The notes under the pieces are model-generated. The model did not search any database, was not told the DNA's origin, and worked only from the letters and a program-made list of their open reading frames with translations. The translations under genes and the position numbers were made by a program. A stretch of 64,000 nt of DNA from Sinorhizobium sp. 8-89 (GTDB taxonomy: Bacteria > Pseudomonadota > Alphaproteobacteria > Rhizobiales > Rhizobiaceae): contig NZ_JASKLR010000002.1 in NCBI RefSeq assembly GCF_030124325.1, positions 149,070-213,069 of the forward strand, in the 5' to 3' direction. Of the stretch, positions 1 to 10,800 are shown one piece after another. Positions within the stretch are counted from its first letter, which is position 1; each line of letters begins with the position of its first letter.

Positions 1-904
1 CGTCGCGAAGGTCCGAGATGCCTTCGATGCGCTTGTCGCGCACCAGCTCGGCCATCTTCTCGATCATCGTCGCCTTGTTCACCTGATAGGGGATCTCGGT
101 GATGATGATCTGCTCGCGATCGCCGCGCATCGGCTCGACATGGGCACGTCCGCGCATGATCACGGAGCCGCGGCCTGTCTCATAGGCCTGGCGGATGCCG
201 GAACGGCCGAGAATCAATGCGCCGGTCGGAAAATCCGGCCCCGGAATGATCTCCATCAGCTCCGGCAGTTCGATCGCCGGATTGTCGATCAGCGCGATGC
301 AGCCGTTGATGACTTCGCCGAGATTGTGTGGCGGGATGTTTGTCGCCATGCCGACGGCAATACCGCCTGCACCGTTCACCAGCAGGTTCGGGAATTTCGC
401 CGGTACGACGACCGGCTCATGCAGCGTGCCATCGTAGTTGTCACGGAAATCGACCGTTTCCTTGTCGAGATCGTCGAGCAGCGAATGGGCCGCCTTCTGC
501 AGCCGGCATTCGGTATAGCGTTCGGCCGCAGGCGGGTCGCCGTCGACCGAACCGAAGTTGCCCTGACCGTCGATCAACGGCAATCGCAGCGACCAGTCCT
601 GCGCCATACGTGCCAGCGCATCGTAAATCGCCATGTTGCCGTGCGGGTGGTATTTACCCATCACGTCACCAGTGACGCGGGCGCACTTGACGTATTTCTT
701 GTTCCAGTCGATGCCGAGCTCGCTCATCCCGTAGAGGATGCGCCGGTGAACGGGTTTCAGGCCGTCGCGCACGTCGGGAAGCGCGCGGGAAACGATCACG
801 CTCATCGCGTAATCGAGATAGGACCGCTGCATTTCCTCGATGATGGAAATCGGCTCGATGCCTGGCGGAGTTTTTCCGCCGCCGGGAGTGCTTTGTTCAG
901 TCAA
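1..904 (-). CDS. gyrA: DNA gyrase subunit A (N-terminal part, cut by window edge)
   Basis: ATP-dependent type II topoisomerase subunit that cuts and rejoins DNA. About 301 codons are present, read leftward; the C-terminal part lies outside the window. The translation has the gyrase A signature ([29 protein letters not shown]) and the catalytic-tyrosine segment ERYTECRL. The start is the TTG at 904-902: an in-frame TGA sits at 911-913 and no ATG occurs before the conserved core. No strong Shine-Dalgarno is visible. In the quinolone region the residue matching E. coli Ser83 is Met (Met91 here) and the Asp87 equivalent is kept (Asp95). Family identity is certain; the start is likely. Confidence 0.96.
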   Translation of the reverse strand, partial: MTEQSTPGGGKTPPGIEPISIIEEMQRSYLDYAMSVIVSRALPDVRDGLKPVHRRILYGMSELGIDWNKKYVKCARVTGDVMGKYHPHGNMAIYDALARMAQDWSLRLPLIDGQGNFGSVDGDPPAAERYTECRLQKAAHSLLDDLDKETVDFRDNYDGTLHEPVVVPAKFPNLLVNGAGGIAVGMATNIPPHNLGEVINGCIALIDNPAIELPELMEIIPGPDFPTGALILGRSGIRQAYETGRGSVIMRGRAHVEPMRGDREQIIITEIPYQVNKATMIEKMAELVRDKRIEGISDLRD

Positions 905-1235
905 TGTTGATCACGATCTTTGTTCAGAATCAGTCGGTTTTTTATAGCCGAATGCGGCTCTAAGCGCCAATTTTTGCAGTTGGTTGTGAACAGTCTTTTG
1001 CCGCAGGAACAGGCTTTTCTAGGGCATTCGTCCGGAAATCGGAACGAGATTTGCGAGGCGCCGAGCATGCGCGCCGCGCATCTCTGACGATCAGGGCCGC
1101 GAGGCATGTCCCAAGTCGGTTTAAGCCATTGATCGGCCGTTGGCTAGCCGCCCCTTTCCAAGCTCGCCGCGCTTGCCTAACAATGCGCGCAAGCCACCGG
1201 GAAAACCCGGCGTAGCAATCCGGAAGGGGAAACGG
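905..1235. other. gyrA-marC divergent intergenic region
   Basis: This is 331 bases between the divergent gyrA and marC starts. It should hold both promoters. I see no convincing small gene, palindrome or repeat. The short open frames here look like chance. Confidence 0.5.
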
Positions 1236-1865
1236 ATGTTCGATGTCGATCTCTTGATCAACGCACTGACGACACTGCTTGTTACGCTCGATCCGCCCGG
1301 TCTCGCGCCGATCTTTCTAAGTCTTACTGTGGGTCTGAGCCGCCAGGAACGTTTCCAGGTCGCCACCCGCGGGTCGATGATCGCATTTTTCATCCTCGCC
1401 GCATTCGCCCTCTTCGGTGACGGCATTCTCGGCTTGCTCGGGATATCGATCGGCGCGTTCCGCATCGCGGGCGGTCTGCTGCTTTTCTGGATCTCGTTCG
1501 AAATGATCTTCGAAAGGCGCCAGGAACGGAAGGAGAAAACCGGCGAAGTCGCGGTGACCAAGGACCACATTCACGACATCGCGGTATTCCCCCTCGCCCT
1601 GCCCCTGATCGCCGGTCCGGGTGCGATTTCGGCCACCATCCTGCTTGGCAGTTCGTTTCCCTCGGTTACCGATCGTGTCCAGCTTCTCGTTGTCATCGCA
1701 GCGTCGATGGTGCTCTTGTTTCTGGCACTCGTGATCTCCGAACGCATTGACCGTTTTCTCGGGGTCACGGGACGGGCGATCCTCACGCGCCTCCTTGGTG
1801 TCATACTGGCGGCACTGGCAGTGCAGTTCGTCCTCGACGGCGTGCGCTCGGCCTTCCTGGCGTAG
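1236..1865 (+). CDS. MarC family integral membrane protein
   Basis: 209-aa inner-membrane protein of the MarC/UPF0056 family, whose transport role is unsettled. About six hydrophobic segments span the protein, and the N-terminal LDPPGLAPIFLSLT segment is typical of the family. A charged loop (FERRQERKEKTGE) separates the two halves. I chose ATG 1236 because GGAAGGGG lies just upstream and the family begins close to the first membrane helix; an upstream in-frame ATG at 1140 would add 32 non-conserved residues. The gene stands alone, divergent from gyrA. Despite the family name, a role in multidrug resistance is not established. Confidence 0.9.
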   Translation: MFDVDLLINALTTLLVTLDPPGLAPIFLSLTVGLSRQERFQVATRGSMIAFFILAAFALFGDGILGLLGISIGAFRIAGGLLLFWISFEMIFERRQERKEKTGEVAVTKDHIHDIAVFPLALPLIAGPGAISATILLGSSFPSVTDRVQLLVVIAASMVLLFLALVISERIDRFLGVTGRAILTRLLGVILAALAVQFVLDGVRSAFLA

Positions 1866-1953
1866 CCCATCTCGCCGGAAGAACCGGAGATCAACAGCGC
1901 AATGGATCGCGTCACCGCCAACGGCGCTCGTCCGTCGCATCGGGGCGCCTTTA

Positions 1954-2055
1954 CTGCATATTTCCTTAAGTCGCAGTCGATTTAAGGATAGGACACGCAG
2001 CAATTCAAAGGATTACAGCGTTCTTTGCGCGTCTGATAAGACGCGCGGCGCTAAA
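1954..2055. repeat. RIME-like palindromic repeat, copy 1
   Basis: About 100 bp made of two imperfect palindromes: a ctgcat...ttaag...cttaaggat half and a gcgcgtctgataagacgcgc half, joined by a caattcaaag linker. The same architecture recurs about ten times in this window. It lies between the convergent marC and ssb genes. It resembles the rhizobial intergenic mosaic elements (RIME). Confidence 0.85.
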
Positions 2056-2159
2056 GGTCCGATCGTGGGACAGCCGAAGCGCGAAAAGCCGGTCCCCTTG
2101 CGACCGGCCTTTCCAATTCTCGTCGTTTTCGCGGAGCCGTTCTCGCGAGCGGCGACACA

Positions 2160-2684
2160 TCAGAACGGAATGTCGTCGTCGAGGTCGCGCGAGAAGTTGC
2201 CGCCGCTCTGGCCGCCCTGGCCACCTTGGCCGCCAGAGCGCCCACCGGAAGACTGGCGCGACTGATCGTAGTCCTCGTAGCCGCCGCCGAAGTCGCCGCC
2301 GCCACGGCTGACACCGGAGCCGCCGCCCTCGCCGCGGCCGTCCAGCATCGTCAACGTCGAGTTGAAGCCTTGCAGCACGACCTCGGTCGTGTAGCGGTCG
2401 TTGCCGTTCTGGTCCTGCCACTTGCGGGTCTGCAACTGGCCCTCGATGTAAAGCTTGGCGCCCTTCTTCACATATTGCTCGACAACCTTGCAGAGGCCTT
2501 CGTTGAAAACGACGACATTGTGCCATTCCGTCTTCTCGCGACGCTCTCCGCTGTTGCGGTCGCGCCAGGTCTCCGAGGTGGCTATGCGCAGGTTGGCGAT
2601 CGGACGGCCATCCTGCGTGCGCCGGATTTCCGGGTCGGCCCCGACATTTCCGATCAAGATCACCTTGTTGACGCTACCAGCCAT
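2160..2684 (-). CDS. ssb: Single-stranded DNA-binding protein
   Basis: 174-aa SSB that coats single-stranded DNA in replication, repair and recombination. Residues 1-115 form the OB fold ([41 protein letters not shown]). A Gly/Ser/Gln-rich flexible linker follows, and the protein ends in the acidic tip DDDIPF that recruits partner proteins. The start at 2684 gives the canonical MAGSVNKV. It is divergent from uvrA; the shared 262-bp intergenic region carries a LexA box at 2825-2839, so SOS control of one or both genes is likely, as reported for ssb/uvrA pairs in other bacteria. Confidence 0.97.
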   Translation of the reverse strand: MAGSVNKVILIGNVGADPEIRRTQDGRPIANLRIATSETWRDRNSGERREKTEWHNVVVFNEGLCKVVEQYVKKGAKLYIEGQLQTRKWQDQNGNDRYTTEVVLQGFNSTLTMLDGRGEGGGSGVSRGGGDFGGGYEDYDQSRQSSGGRSGGQGGQGGQSGGNFSRDLDDDIPF

Positions 2685-2824
2685 ATCGCTTTTCCCGTGC
2701 TTTCCGCCGAACCGCCGCCCGGCTCTCCAATTTCAAGAAGCGCATCTTAACGGCCTGTAGCCACCGATACGCCCCGCATCGTACATAATCCACAACTGAT
2801 TTGCCGAGATTATAGCTGACATTT

Positions 2825-2839
2825 GTTCTTTTTTTGTTC
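2825..2839 (+). promoter_or_regulatory. LexA (SOS) box, GTTC-N7-GTTC
   Basis: The sequence reads GTTC, seven T residues, GTTC: an exact match to the alphaproteobacterial LexA operator. It lies 107 bp before the uvrA start and 140 bp before the ssb start, in a divergent SOS-type promoter region. Confidence 0.85.
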
Positions 2840-2946
2840 TATTATTTCCCTATTATCCTGTCAACCGAATCGCAATTGAGCCGCCTCTTTGCCGATTGCG
2901 CCTCGACACGGGCGTCGTCGTCATTAAATAGGAGGCTTTCAACGAC

Positions 2947-5886
2947 ATGCAAAGCTGGCTTCCGATGAGCGAACTCAAGACCATCTCCATTCGTGGTGCG
3001 CGCGAGCACAATCTCAAGGGTATCGACCTTGATCTGCCGCGCAATAAGCTGATCGTGATGACCGGGCTTTCCGGATCCGGCAAATCCTCGCTCGCATTCG
3101 ATACAATATATGCGGAGGGTCAGCGCCGCTATGTCGAGAGCCTTTCGGCCTACGCACGCCAGTTCCTTGAAATGATGCAGAAGCCGGACGTCGACCAGAT
3201 CGACGGCCTGTCTCCGGCGATCTCGATCGAGCAGAAGACGACCTCGCGCAACCCCCGCTCGACGGTCGGCACGGTTACCGAGATCTATGACTATATGCGC
3301 CTTCTCTTCGCGCGCGTCGGCGTGCCCTATTCGCCGGCGACCGGCCTGCCGATCGAAAGCCAGACGGTTAGCCAGATGGTCGATCGCGTGCTGGAATTCG
3401 GCGAGGGAACGCGGCTCTACATCCTCGCGCCGCTCGTGCGCGGCCGCAAGGGCGAGTACAAGAAGGAACTCGCCGAGCTGATGAAGAAGGGCTTCCAGCG
3501 CGTCAAGGTCGATGGCCAGTTCTATGAAATTGCCGACGTGCCCGCGCTCGACAAGAAATACAAGCACGACATCGACGTCGTCGTCGACCGCGTCGTGGTG
3601 CGGCCCGATCTCTCCACACGTCTCGCCGACAGCCTCGAGACCTGCCTGACGCTCGCCGATGGCCTGGCGATCGCCGAATTCGCCGACAAGCCGCTGCCGC
3701 CGCAGGAAACTGCCGCCGGCGGTTCCGCAAACAAGTCGTTGAACGAGACGCACGAGCGAGTGCTGTTCTCGGAGAAATTCGCTTGCCCAGTCTCCGGGTT
3801 CACGATTCCGGAGATCGAGCCGCGGCTCTTTTCCTTCAACAATCCCTTCGGCGCCTGCCCGACTTGCGACGGGCTTGGCAGCCAGCAGAAGATCGACGAA
3901 GCGTTGATCGTCCCGGAACCGAACCGGACCTTGCGAGATGGTGCGATCGCGCCGTGGGCGAAATCGTCTTCGCCTTATTACAATCAAACGCTGGAGGCGT
4001 TGGGGAAGGTCTTCGATTTCAAGCTCGGCAGCCGCTGGAACGAGCTCTCCGAGGAAGCGCAGCGGGCCATCCTGCACGGCACGGAGGAGAAGATCGTCTT
4101 CCATTATGTAGACGGCGCGCGTTCCTACAACACCACGAAGACCTTCGAAGGCATCGTGCCCAATCTCGAGCGCCGCTGGAAGGAGACGGACAGCGCCTGG
4201 GCGCGCGAGGAGATCGAGCGTTTCATGTCGGCCGCCCCCTGCCCGGCATGCGCCGGTTATCGGCTGAAGCCGGAGGCGCTTGCGGTCAAGATCAACAAGC
4301 TGCACATCGGCGAAGTCACGGACATGTCGATCCGCCTCGCCCGCGACTGGTTCGAGACCTTGCCCGAGCACCTTAACGCGAAGCAGAACGAGATTGCCGT
4401 GCGCATCCTCAAGGAGATCCGCGAACGGCTCCGCTTCCTCAACGACGTCGGGCTTGAATATCTCAGCCTCTCGCGCAATTCCGGCACCCTTTCCGGCGGC
4501 GAGAGCCAGCGTATCCGGCTGGCTTCGCAGATCGGCTCGGGGCTGACTGGCGTGCTCTACGTACTGGACGAGCCTTCGATCGGCCTGCATCAGCGGGATA
4601 ATGCCCGCCTTCTCGACACGCTCCGGCATCTGCGTGACATCGGCAACACGGTCATCGTCGTGGAGCATGACGAAGACGCGATCCTGACCGCGGACTACGT
4701 CGTCGATATCGGCCCGGCGGCCGGCATCCACGGCGGCGAGATCGTCGCGGAAGGCACGCCGTCCGACATCATGGCAAATCCGAAGTCGCTCACCGGAAAG
4801 TACCTCTCCGGCGAACTCGCGGTGGCCGTGCCGAGCGAGCGACGCAAACCGAAAAAGAAAAAGGAAATCACGGTCGTGGGGGCGCGAGCCAACAATCTGA
4901 AGGATGTGACGGCCTCGATCCCGCTTGGTGTCTTCACCGCCGTTACCGGCGTTTCGGGCGGCGGCAAGTCGACTTTCCTCATCGAAACGCTCTACAAGGC
5001 GGCCGCACGCCGCATCATGGGCGCGCGCGAAAATCCGGCAGAACATGATCGGATCGACGGTTTCGAGCACATCGACAAGGTGATCGACATCGACCAGTCG
5101 CCGATCGGCCGCACGCCGCGGTCGAACCCGGCGACCTATACCGGCGCCTTTACGCCGATTCGCGACTGGTTCGCTGGGCTTCCGGAGGCGAAGGCCCGTG
5201 GCTACCAGCCGGGGCGCTTCTCCTTCAACGTCAAAGGCGGCCGCTGCGAAGCATGTCAAGGCGATGGCGTCATCAAGATCGAGATGCACTTCCTGCCGGA
5301 CGTCTATGTCACCTGCGACGTCTGCCACGGCAAACGTTACAACCGCGAAACGCTCGACGTGCATTTCAAGGGCAAGTCGATTGCCGACGTGCTCGACATG
5401 ACGGTGGAGGAAGGCGTCGAATTCTTTTCGGCTGTGCCTTCCGTGCGCGACAAGCTCGTGACGCTGAACCAAGTGGGGCTAGGCTATATCAAGGTCGGCC
5501 AGCAGGCGAACACGCTTTCGGGCGGCGAGGCGCAGCGGGTGAAGCTTGCCAAGGAACTGTCCAAACGCTCGACCGGCCGCACGCTCTACATCCTCGACGA
5601 GCCGACAACGGGCTTGCATTTCCACGATGTAGCCAAACTTCTTGAAGTTCTGCATGAGCTCGTCAACCAGGGAAACTCGGTGGTGGTCATCGAGCATAAT
5701 CTCGAAGTCATCAAGACTGCGGACTGGATCATCGACTTCGGTCCCGAAGGCGGCGACGGCGGCGGCGAAGTGATCGCCAAGGGCACGCCGGAAGAGGTTG
5801 TGAAGGAGCCCCGCTCCTACACTGGGCAATTCCTGAAAGAGCTGCTGGAGCGCCGGTCGGTGAAGAAGGTCGAGGCGGCGGAGTGA
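2947..5886 (+). CDS. uvrA: Excinuclease ABC subunit A
   Basis: 979-aa DNA-damage sensor ATPase of nucleotide excision repair; it loads UvrB. Two ABC modules are visible: Walker A1 GLSGSGKS (residues 40-47) with signature LSGGESQR (about 514), and Walker A2 GVSGGGKST (about 669) with signature LSGGEAQR. The C-terminal zinc finger CEAC...CDVC (from about 767) is intact. The first zinc module is not: it reads CPVS (280-283) then CPTC, so one of four Cys ligands is Ser. ATG 2947 is chosen because AGGAGG lies 11 bp upstream; an ATG at 2965 is also possible. It is preceded by a LexA box. Confidence 0.97.
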   Translation: MQSWLPMSELKTISIRGAREHNLKGIDLDLPRNKLIVMTGLSGSGKSSLAFDTIYAEGQRRYVESLSAYARQFLEMMQKPDVDQIDGLSPAISIEQKTTSRNPRSTVGTVTEIYDYMRLLFARVGVPYSPATGLPIESQTVSQMVDRVLEFGEGTRLYILAPLVRGRKGEYKKELAELMKKGFQRVKVDGQFYEIADVPALDKKYKHDIDVVVDRVVVRPDLSTRLADSLETCLTLADGLAIAEFADKPLPPQETAAGGSANKSLNETHERVLFSEKFACPVSGFTIPEIEPRLFSFNNPFGACPTCDGLGSQQKIDEALIVPEPNRTLRDGAIAPWAKSSSPYYNQTLEALGKVFDFKLGSRWNELSEEAQRAILHGTEEKIVFHYVDGARSYNTTKTFEGIVPNLERRWKETDSAWAREEIERFMSAAPCPACAGYRLKPEALAVKINKLHIGEVTDMSIRLARDWFETLPEHLNAKQNEIAVRILKEIRERLRFLNDVGLEYLSLSRNSGTLSGGESQRIRLASQIGSGLTGVLYVLDEPSIGLHQRDNARLLDTLRHLRDIGNTVIVVEHDEDAILTADYVVDIGPAAGIHGGEIVAEGTPSDIMANPKSLTGKYLSGELAVAVPSERRKPKKKKEITVVGARANNLKDVTASIPLGVFTAVTGVSGGGKSTFLIETLYKAAARRIMGARENPAEHDRIDGFEHIDKVIDIDQSPIGRTPRSNPATYTGAFTPIRDWFAGLPEAKARGYQPGRFSFNVKGGRCEACQGDGVIKIEMHFLPDVYVTCDVCHGKRYNRETLDVHFKGKSIADVLDMTVEEGVEFFSAVPSVRDKLVTLNQVGLGYIKVGQQANTLSGGEAQRVKLAKELSKRSTGRTLYILDEPTTGLHFHDVAKLLEVLHELVNQGNSVVVIEHNLEVIKTADWIIDFGPEGGDGGGEVIAKGTPEEVVKEPRSYTGQFLKELLERRSVKKVEAAE

Positions 5887-5921
5887 CCGTTCGCGGCGAT
5901 CCGCATCTCGGACAGTTGCCT

Positions 5922-6022
5922 GCTGCATCTATCCTTAAATCGTACCCGATTTAAGGATAGCTGCGGCAATTCAAAGTGCTACAGCGACCTTTGTGCGTCC
6001 CGACGGACGCACGGCGCTGTAG
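5922..6022. repeat. RIME-like palindromic repeat, copy 2
   Basis: Near full-length copy: tgctgcat, the ccttaaat/atttaagg palindrome, the linker caattcaaagtgctacag, then a second palindrome (tgcgtcccgacggacgca) and ggcgctgtag. It lies 36 bp after the uvrA stop and may form the 3' end of its transcript. Confidence 0.85.
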
Positions 6023-6173
6023 AGCGCGGAACGCGACGCTCCTTTAGGACCCATGTTCGCCCGGAAACGGGTGGTCGTGCTGACCGGGACCGGCGACGCT
6101 GATTGCGCGGAGTCGTCGAGCGGCTTGGCGGCAAGCGAGATAAATCGCCCGAAAGGGCCTTGAGGAGGAGACG

Positions 6174-6977
6174 ATGACACAATCCGGTAAAATCCGCGTC
6201 GGCATCGGCGGCTGGACCTTCGAGCCCTGGGAGGGCACGTTCTATCCTTCCGATCTTCCGAAGAAGCGGCAGCTCGAATTCGCCGGCAAGGAGTTGCGCA
6301 CGATCGAGATCAACGGCACCTATTACAGTTCACAGAAGCCGGAGACCTTTGCCCGTTGGGCGGCCGACGTTCCGGACGATTTTATCTTCTCGCTGAAGGC
6401 CAGCCGATTCGTGACGAATCGCAAGGTTCTTGCCGAAGCCGGTGAATCGATGGAGAGATTCCTGACCCAGGGACTGACGGAACTGGGCGATCACCTCGGC
6501 CCCATTCTCTGGCAGTTCGCGCCAACCAAGAAATTCGAGCCGGATGATTTTGAAGGCTTTCTGAAGCTCCTCCCGGAAAAGCAGGACGGCCTGAGACTTC
6601 GTCATGTGGTCGAGGTTCGCAACCCGTCGTTCCAGGCACCCGATTTCATCGAGCTGCTGAACAAATACAAGGTGGCGGTCGTGCTCGCCGAACATGCGGA
6701 CTATCCGATGGTCGCCGACGTCACCGCAGACTTCGTCTATGCAAGGCTGCAGAAAGGCAGTGATGACGTAAAGACCTGCTATCCGCCCGAGGGGCTGGAT
6801 CTATGGGCTGAGCGGCTGAAGACCTTTGCGGCGGGCGGTGAGCCGGAAGGACTCGAAAAGAGCGCGCCGGATCGCAAGGCAGAGAAGAAGCCCCGCGACG
6901 TTTTTGCCTTCTTCATCACCTCGGGCAAGGTCAACGCGCCGAACGGCGCCAGAGAACTGCAGAAGCGCGTGGGGTAA
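6174..6977 (+). CDS. DUF72 (YecE-like) family protein
   Basis: 267-aa cytosolic protein of the DUF72 family, which adopts a TIM-barrel-like fold and has no agreed function. Hallmarks are the N-terminal GIGGWTFEPWEGTFYP, the EINGTYYSSQKPETFARW block, and the internal HVVEVRNPSF and DFVYARLQ strands. The length is typical. ATG 6174 is preceded by GAGGAGGAG. It is a single gene between a RIME-like copy and a second repeat type. The family assignment is secure; no reaction can be inferred. Confidence 0.88.
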   Translation: MTQSGKIRVGIGGWTFEPWEGTFYPSDLPKKRQLEFAGKELRTIEINGTYYSSQKPETFARWAADVPDDFIFSLKASRFVTNRKVLAEAGESMERFLTQGLTELGDHLGPILWQFAPTKKFEPDDFEGFLKLLPEKQDGLRLRHVVEVRNPSFQAPDFIELLNKYKVAVVLAEHADYPMVADVTADFVYARLQKGSDDVKTCYPPEGLDLWAERLKTFAAGGEPEGLEKSAPDRKAEKKPRDVFAFFITSGKVNAPNGARELQKRVG

Positions 6978-6978
6978 A

Positions 6979-7038
6979 GCAATTCCAGGAAAGTGTGCAA
7001 CGTTTTCCGTACGGAATTGCCTAGTTTCAAATGACTAG
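6979..7038. repeat. GGAAAGTGTG hairpin repeat, copy A
   Basis: An imperfect palindrome (aattcc-aggaaagtgtg-caacgttttccgtacggaatt) starting just after the DUF72 stop. The same core recurs at about 41071 and, in a variant form, at 20994, 30778 and 49244. It may act as a transcript end. Confidence 0.65.
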
Positions 7039-7089
7039 CCGCAGTGGCGCCGAAGAGAGCCCGGCATTGGTTGATTCGTTGCGGCCATG

Positions 7090-7170
7090 ATTGCTGCTGC
7101 ATTGATATCTGCTGCATTGATATCTGCTGCATTGATATCTGTGCGTCTGAAAGGCCACTCGGCGCTGTAG
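7090..7170. repeat. Degenerate RIME-like repeat with a 15-bp triplication, copy 3
   Basis: The left arm is replaced by three perfect tandem copies of the 15-mer gctgcattgatatct (7096-7110, 7111-7125, 7126-7140). The right side keeps gtgcgtctgaaaggccac and cggcgctgtag of the RIME-like element. No gene overlaps it. Confidence 0.7.
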
Positions 7171-7640
7171 GGCAATACCAGATGTTGCGGCGGCGTCCAA
7201 AACCGAAACGGAGCCGCCGCCTTCAATGTCATTGCGGGACCGAATCACCGAGTGCGCGTCACATCCACGCCGCTTTTGCAATCGCGGGTAGCGCTACGGT
7301 ATGTCCCTCATCTGCTTTTTCATCCTTGAAAATTTTGATTTTCCGTCTGCCGCTACGGCATTGTCGCAGGCAACCAGCGGAAGTCCCTGATTTTCAACGG
7401 CTTGATCGATGTCCCCGTTTTCCACAGTCGATCCACACAACATATAGCGCTCAAACTTCCGTCACAAACCACCCCTTGACGCCCTGAGCCGATTCACGGT
7501 TAATGGATTTCACGTTGCGACGGCGGCGGACCGGGAAGTTAAGCGGCCGGTTCATCCCCCCAAATCGTCGGTTCTGGCATGCGACCCACGGGCGTGACCT
7601 CGTGTGATCGCGGCAGGGAATTTTTGCGCGATTTTCGGGC
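7171..7640. other. Long non-coding stretch upstream of nrdJ
   Basis: Part of an 860-bp gene-free region between the DUF72 gene and nrdJ. I find no open frame with codon bias like the neighbours and no cobalamin-riboswitch core. Two DnaA-box-like 9-mers, TTTTCCACA (7418-7426) and CGATCCACA (7429-7437), lie 2 bp apart. A 5' leader or small RNA cannot be excluded. Confidence 0.5.
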
Positions 7641-7679
7641 CGCCGGGACAATATTCAGGCTGGCATAAATGACTTGTTA

Positions 7680-7695
7680 ATACTATATTTAGTGT
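7680..7695 (+). promoter_or_regulatory. NrdR-box-like site upstream of nrdJ
   Basis: The 16-mer atactatatttagtgt matches the published NrdR consensus acaCwATATnTwgtgt at all but one position. A weaker candidate lies at 7646-7661 (ggacaatattcaggct), 34 bp upstream, close to but not exactly the usual 31-32 bp phasing. NrdR represses ribonucleotide reductase genes, which fits nrdJ downstream. Inferred from sequence only. Confidence 0.6.
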
Positions 7696-7837
7696 TTGCA
7701 GCCAGCATCATCACAAGATACAGGGTGACCCAGGGCATGGGTTTCCTTCAAAGACGGAAGCTGGAGCTGGCTGCGGACACCTCGCGGCCAGGCGGGTTAA
7801 TTGCGCCTTGGCGCATGGCAACAAAGGACACGGGACA

Positions 7838-10800
7838 ATGCAGATCGAACGTCGTTTCACGAAGGCCGGGCAATCCGCCTATGCCGAGATCGATTTCCGC
7901 AAGGCGACGAGTGAGATCAAGAACCCGGATGGGTCGATCGTCTTCCGTCTTGAGAACATCGACGTTCCCGCGCAGTTCTCTCAGGTCGCCGCCGACATCC
8001 TGGCGCAGAAGTACTTCCGCAAGGCGGGCGTGCCGGCCAAGCTGAAGCGGGTCGAGGAAAACAACGTGCCTTCCTTCCTGTGGCGCTCGGTGCCCGACAC
8101 GGATGCGCTGAAGGCGCTGCCGAAGGATGAGCAGTACGGCTCCGAAACCGATGCGCGCCAGGTTTTCGATCGCCTGGCCGGCACCTGGACCTATTGGGGC
8201 TGGAAGGGCGGCTATTTTGATACGGAAGAGGACGCAGCCGCTTTCTGCGACGAGCTTGCCTATATGCTCGCCACCCAGCGTGTCGCACCGAACTCCCCGC
8301 AATGGTTCAACACCGGCCTGCACTGGGCCTACGGCATCGACGGCCCCGGCCAGGGCCACTTCTATGTCGATCCCTTCACCGGCAAGCTGACGAAGTCGAA
8401 ATCCGCTTACGAGCACCCGCAGCCGCATGCCTGCTTCATTCAGTCGGTTGCTGACGACCTCGTCAACGAGGGCGGCATCATGGACCTTTGGGTGCGCGAG
8501 GCGCGCCTTTTCAAATACGGCTCCGGCACCGGTTCCAACTTCTCTCATCTGCGCGGTGAAGGTGAAAGGCTTTCGGGCGGCGGCAAGTCCTCCGGCCTCA
8601 TGAGCTTCCTGAAGATCGGCGACCGTGCCGCCGGCGCCATCAAGTCGGGCGGCACGACGCGGCGCGCCGCCAAGATGGTCGTCGTCGACATCGACCATCC
8701 GGATATCGAGGAATACATCAACTGGAAGGTCAAGGAAGAGCAGAAGGTCGCCGCCCTCGTCACCGGCTCCAAGATCGTCGCGAAGCACCTGAAGGCGATC
8801 ATGAAGGCTTGCGTCAACTGCGACGGCAGCGACGACGCCTGCTTCGACCCGAAGCAGAACCCGGCGCTGAAGCGCGAGATCCGCGCCGCCAAGCAGGCGC
8901 TGGTGCCGGAAAACTACGTCAAGCGCGTCATCCAGTTCGCGCGCCAGGGCTACAAGGACATCGAGTTCAAGACCTATGACACGGACTGGGATTCGGAAGC
9001 CTATCTGACCGTCTCCGGCCAGAACTCCAATAACTCCGTTTCGATCAAGGACGACTTCCTGCGCGCCGTCGAGGCCGATGGCGAATGGAATCTCACCGCC
9101 CGCAAGGACGGCCGCATCCTGAAGACGTTGAAAGCCCGCGACCTCTGGGAATCGATCTCCTACGCTGCCTGGGCGTCGGCCGATCCGGGCCTGCACTTCA
9201 ATACGACGATGAACGACTGGCACACCTGCCCGGCGGCCGGCCCGATCCGCGCGTCGAACCCGTGCTCGGAATACATGTTCCTTGACGACACGGCCTGCAA
9301 TCTCGCCTCGCTGAACCTGATGCAGTTCAAGGATGCCGCCACCAAGCGGATCAACATCGGCGACTACGAGCATGCCGTCCGCCTCTGGACGATCGTGCTC
9401 GAAGTCTCGGTGATGATGGCGCAGTTCCCGTCCCGCGAGATCGCCGAACTCTCCTACGAGTACCGCACGCTCGGCCTCGGCTACGCCAATATCGGCGGCC
9501 TTCTGATGTCGTCCGGCATTCCCTACGACTCGGCCGAAGGTCGCGCCATCGCCGGTGCCCTGACCGCCATCATGACCGGCATCGCCTATGCCACTTCGGC
9601 CGAGATCTCGGCCAAGCTAGGCCCCTTTCCGGGCTTCGCACCGAACCGCGACAACATGCTGCGCGTCATGCGCAACCACCGCCGCGCGGCCTATGGCGAG
9701 ACCACGGGCTATGAGAGCCTGTCGGTCAATCCGGTGGCGCTCGTCCACGGTGATTGCCCTGACCAGGAGCTGATCGCACACGCCAAGAGCGCTTGGGACA
9801 AGGCCGTCGAGCTCGGCGAGAAGCACGGCTATCGCAATGCCCAGGCAACTGTGATCGCGCCGACCGGCACGATCGGCCTCGTCATGGATTGTGACACCAC
9901 CGGCATCGAACCCGATTTCGCACTGGTCAAGTTCAAGAAGCTCGCCGGCGGCGGCTACTTCAAGATCATCAACCGAGCCGTGCCGGAAGCGCTGCGCACG
10001 CTCGGCTACTCGGAAAGCCAGATCGCCGAGATCGAGACCTATGCCGTCGGCCATGGCAACCTCAACCAGGCGCCGGCAATCAACCCGACGACGCTCAAGG
10101 CCAAGGGCTTCACCGATGAGAAAATCGAGGCCGTCAACGCTGCGCTGAAGGCCGCCTTCGACATCAAGTTCGTCTTCAACCAGTGGACGCTCGGCGCCGA
10201 TTTCCTCAAGGGCACGCTGAAAGTCACCGATGAGCAGCTTGCCTCCATCGACTTCAACCTGCTTGAGCACCTGGGTTTCTCTAGGAAGGATATCGAAGCC
10301 GCCAATATCCATGTCTGCGGCGCGATGACGCTGGAAGGCGCGCCGTTCCTCAAGGCCGAGCACCTGCCGGTGTTCGATTGCGCCAACCCATGCGGCAAGA
10401 TCGGCAAGCGCTACCTCTCGGTCGAAAGCCATATCCGCATGATGGCGGCCGCCCAGCCCTTTATCTCGGGTGCGATCTCCAAGACGATCAACATGCCGAA
10501 CGAAGCGACCGTCGAGGATTGCAAGAACGCCTACATGCTCTCCTGGAAGCTCGCGCTGAAGGCGAATGCGCTTTACCGCGACGGTTCCAAGCTGTCGCAG
10601 CCGCTTAACGCCTCGCTGATCGAGGACGACGAGGAAGAGGAAGCGATCGAAGAGCTGATGCAGGCGCCGGCCGCTGCCCAGGCAGTCGCCGTCACCGAGA
10701 AGATCGTCGAGCGCGTCATCGAGAAAGTCATCCGCGCCCGTGAAAAACTGCCGAACCGCCGCCAGGGCTATACCCAGAAGGCGATCGTCGGCGGCCACAA

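Noticed and set aside
2842..5472. 876-codon open frame antisense to uvrA
   Set aside because: It is a high-GC shadow of a certain gene, and its translation is Arg/Asp/His-rich with no domain.
7096..7140. Possible CRISPR-like array
   Set aside because: The three 15-mers are directly tandem without spacers, and no cas genes are present.
7044..7487. Open frame with repeated CCID residues upstream of nrdJ
   Set aside because: The repeat is just the 15-bp triplication in a non-coding repeat; codon use is unlike neighbours.
7171..7837. Cobalamin riboswitch upstream of the B12-dependent nrdJ
   Set aside because: I could not find the B12-box core or the flanking conserved stems on the plus strand.
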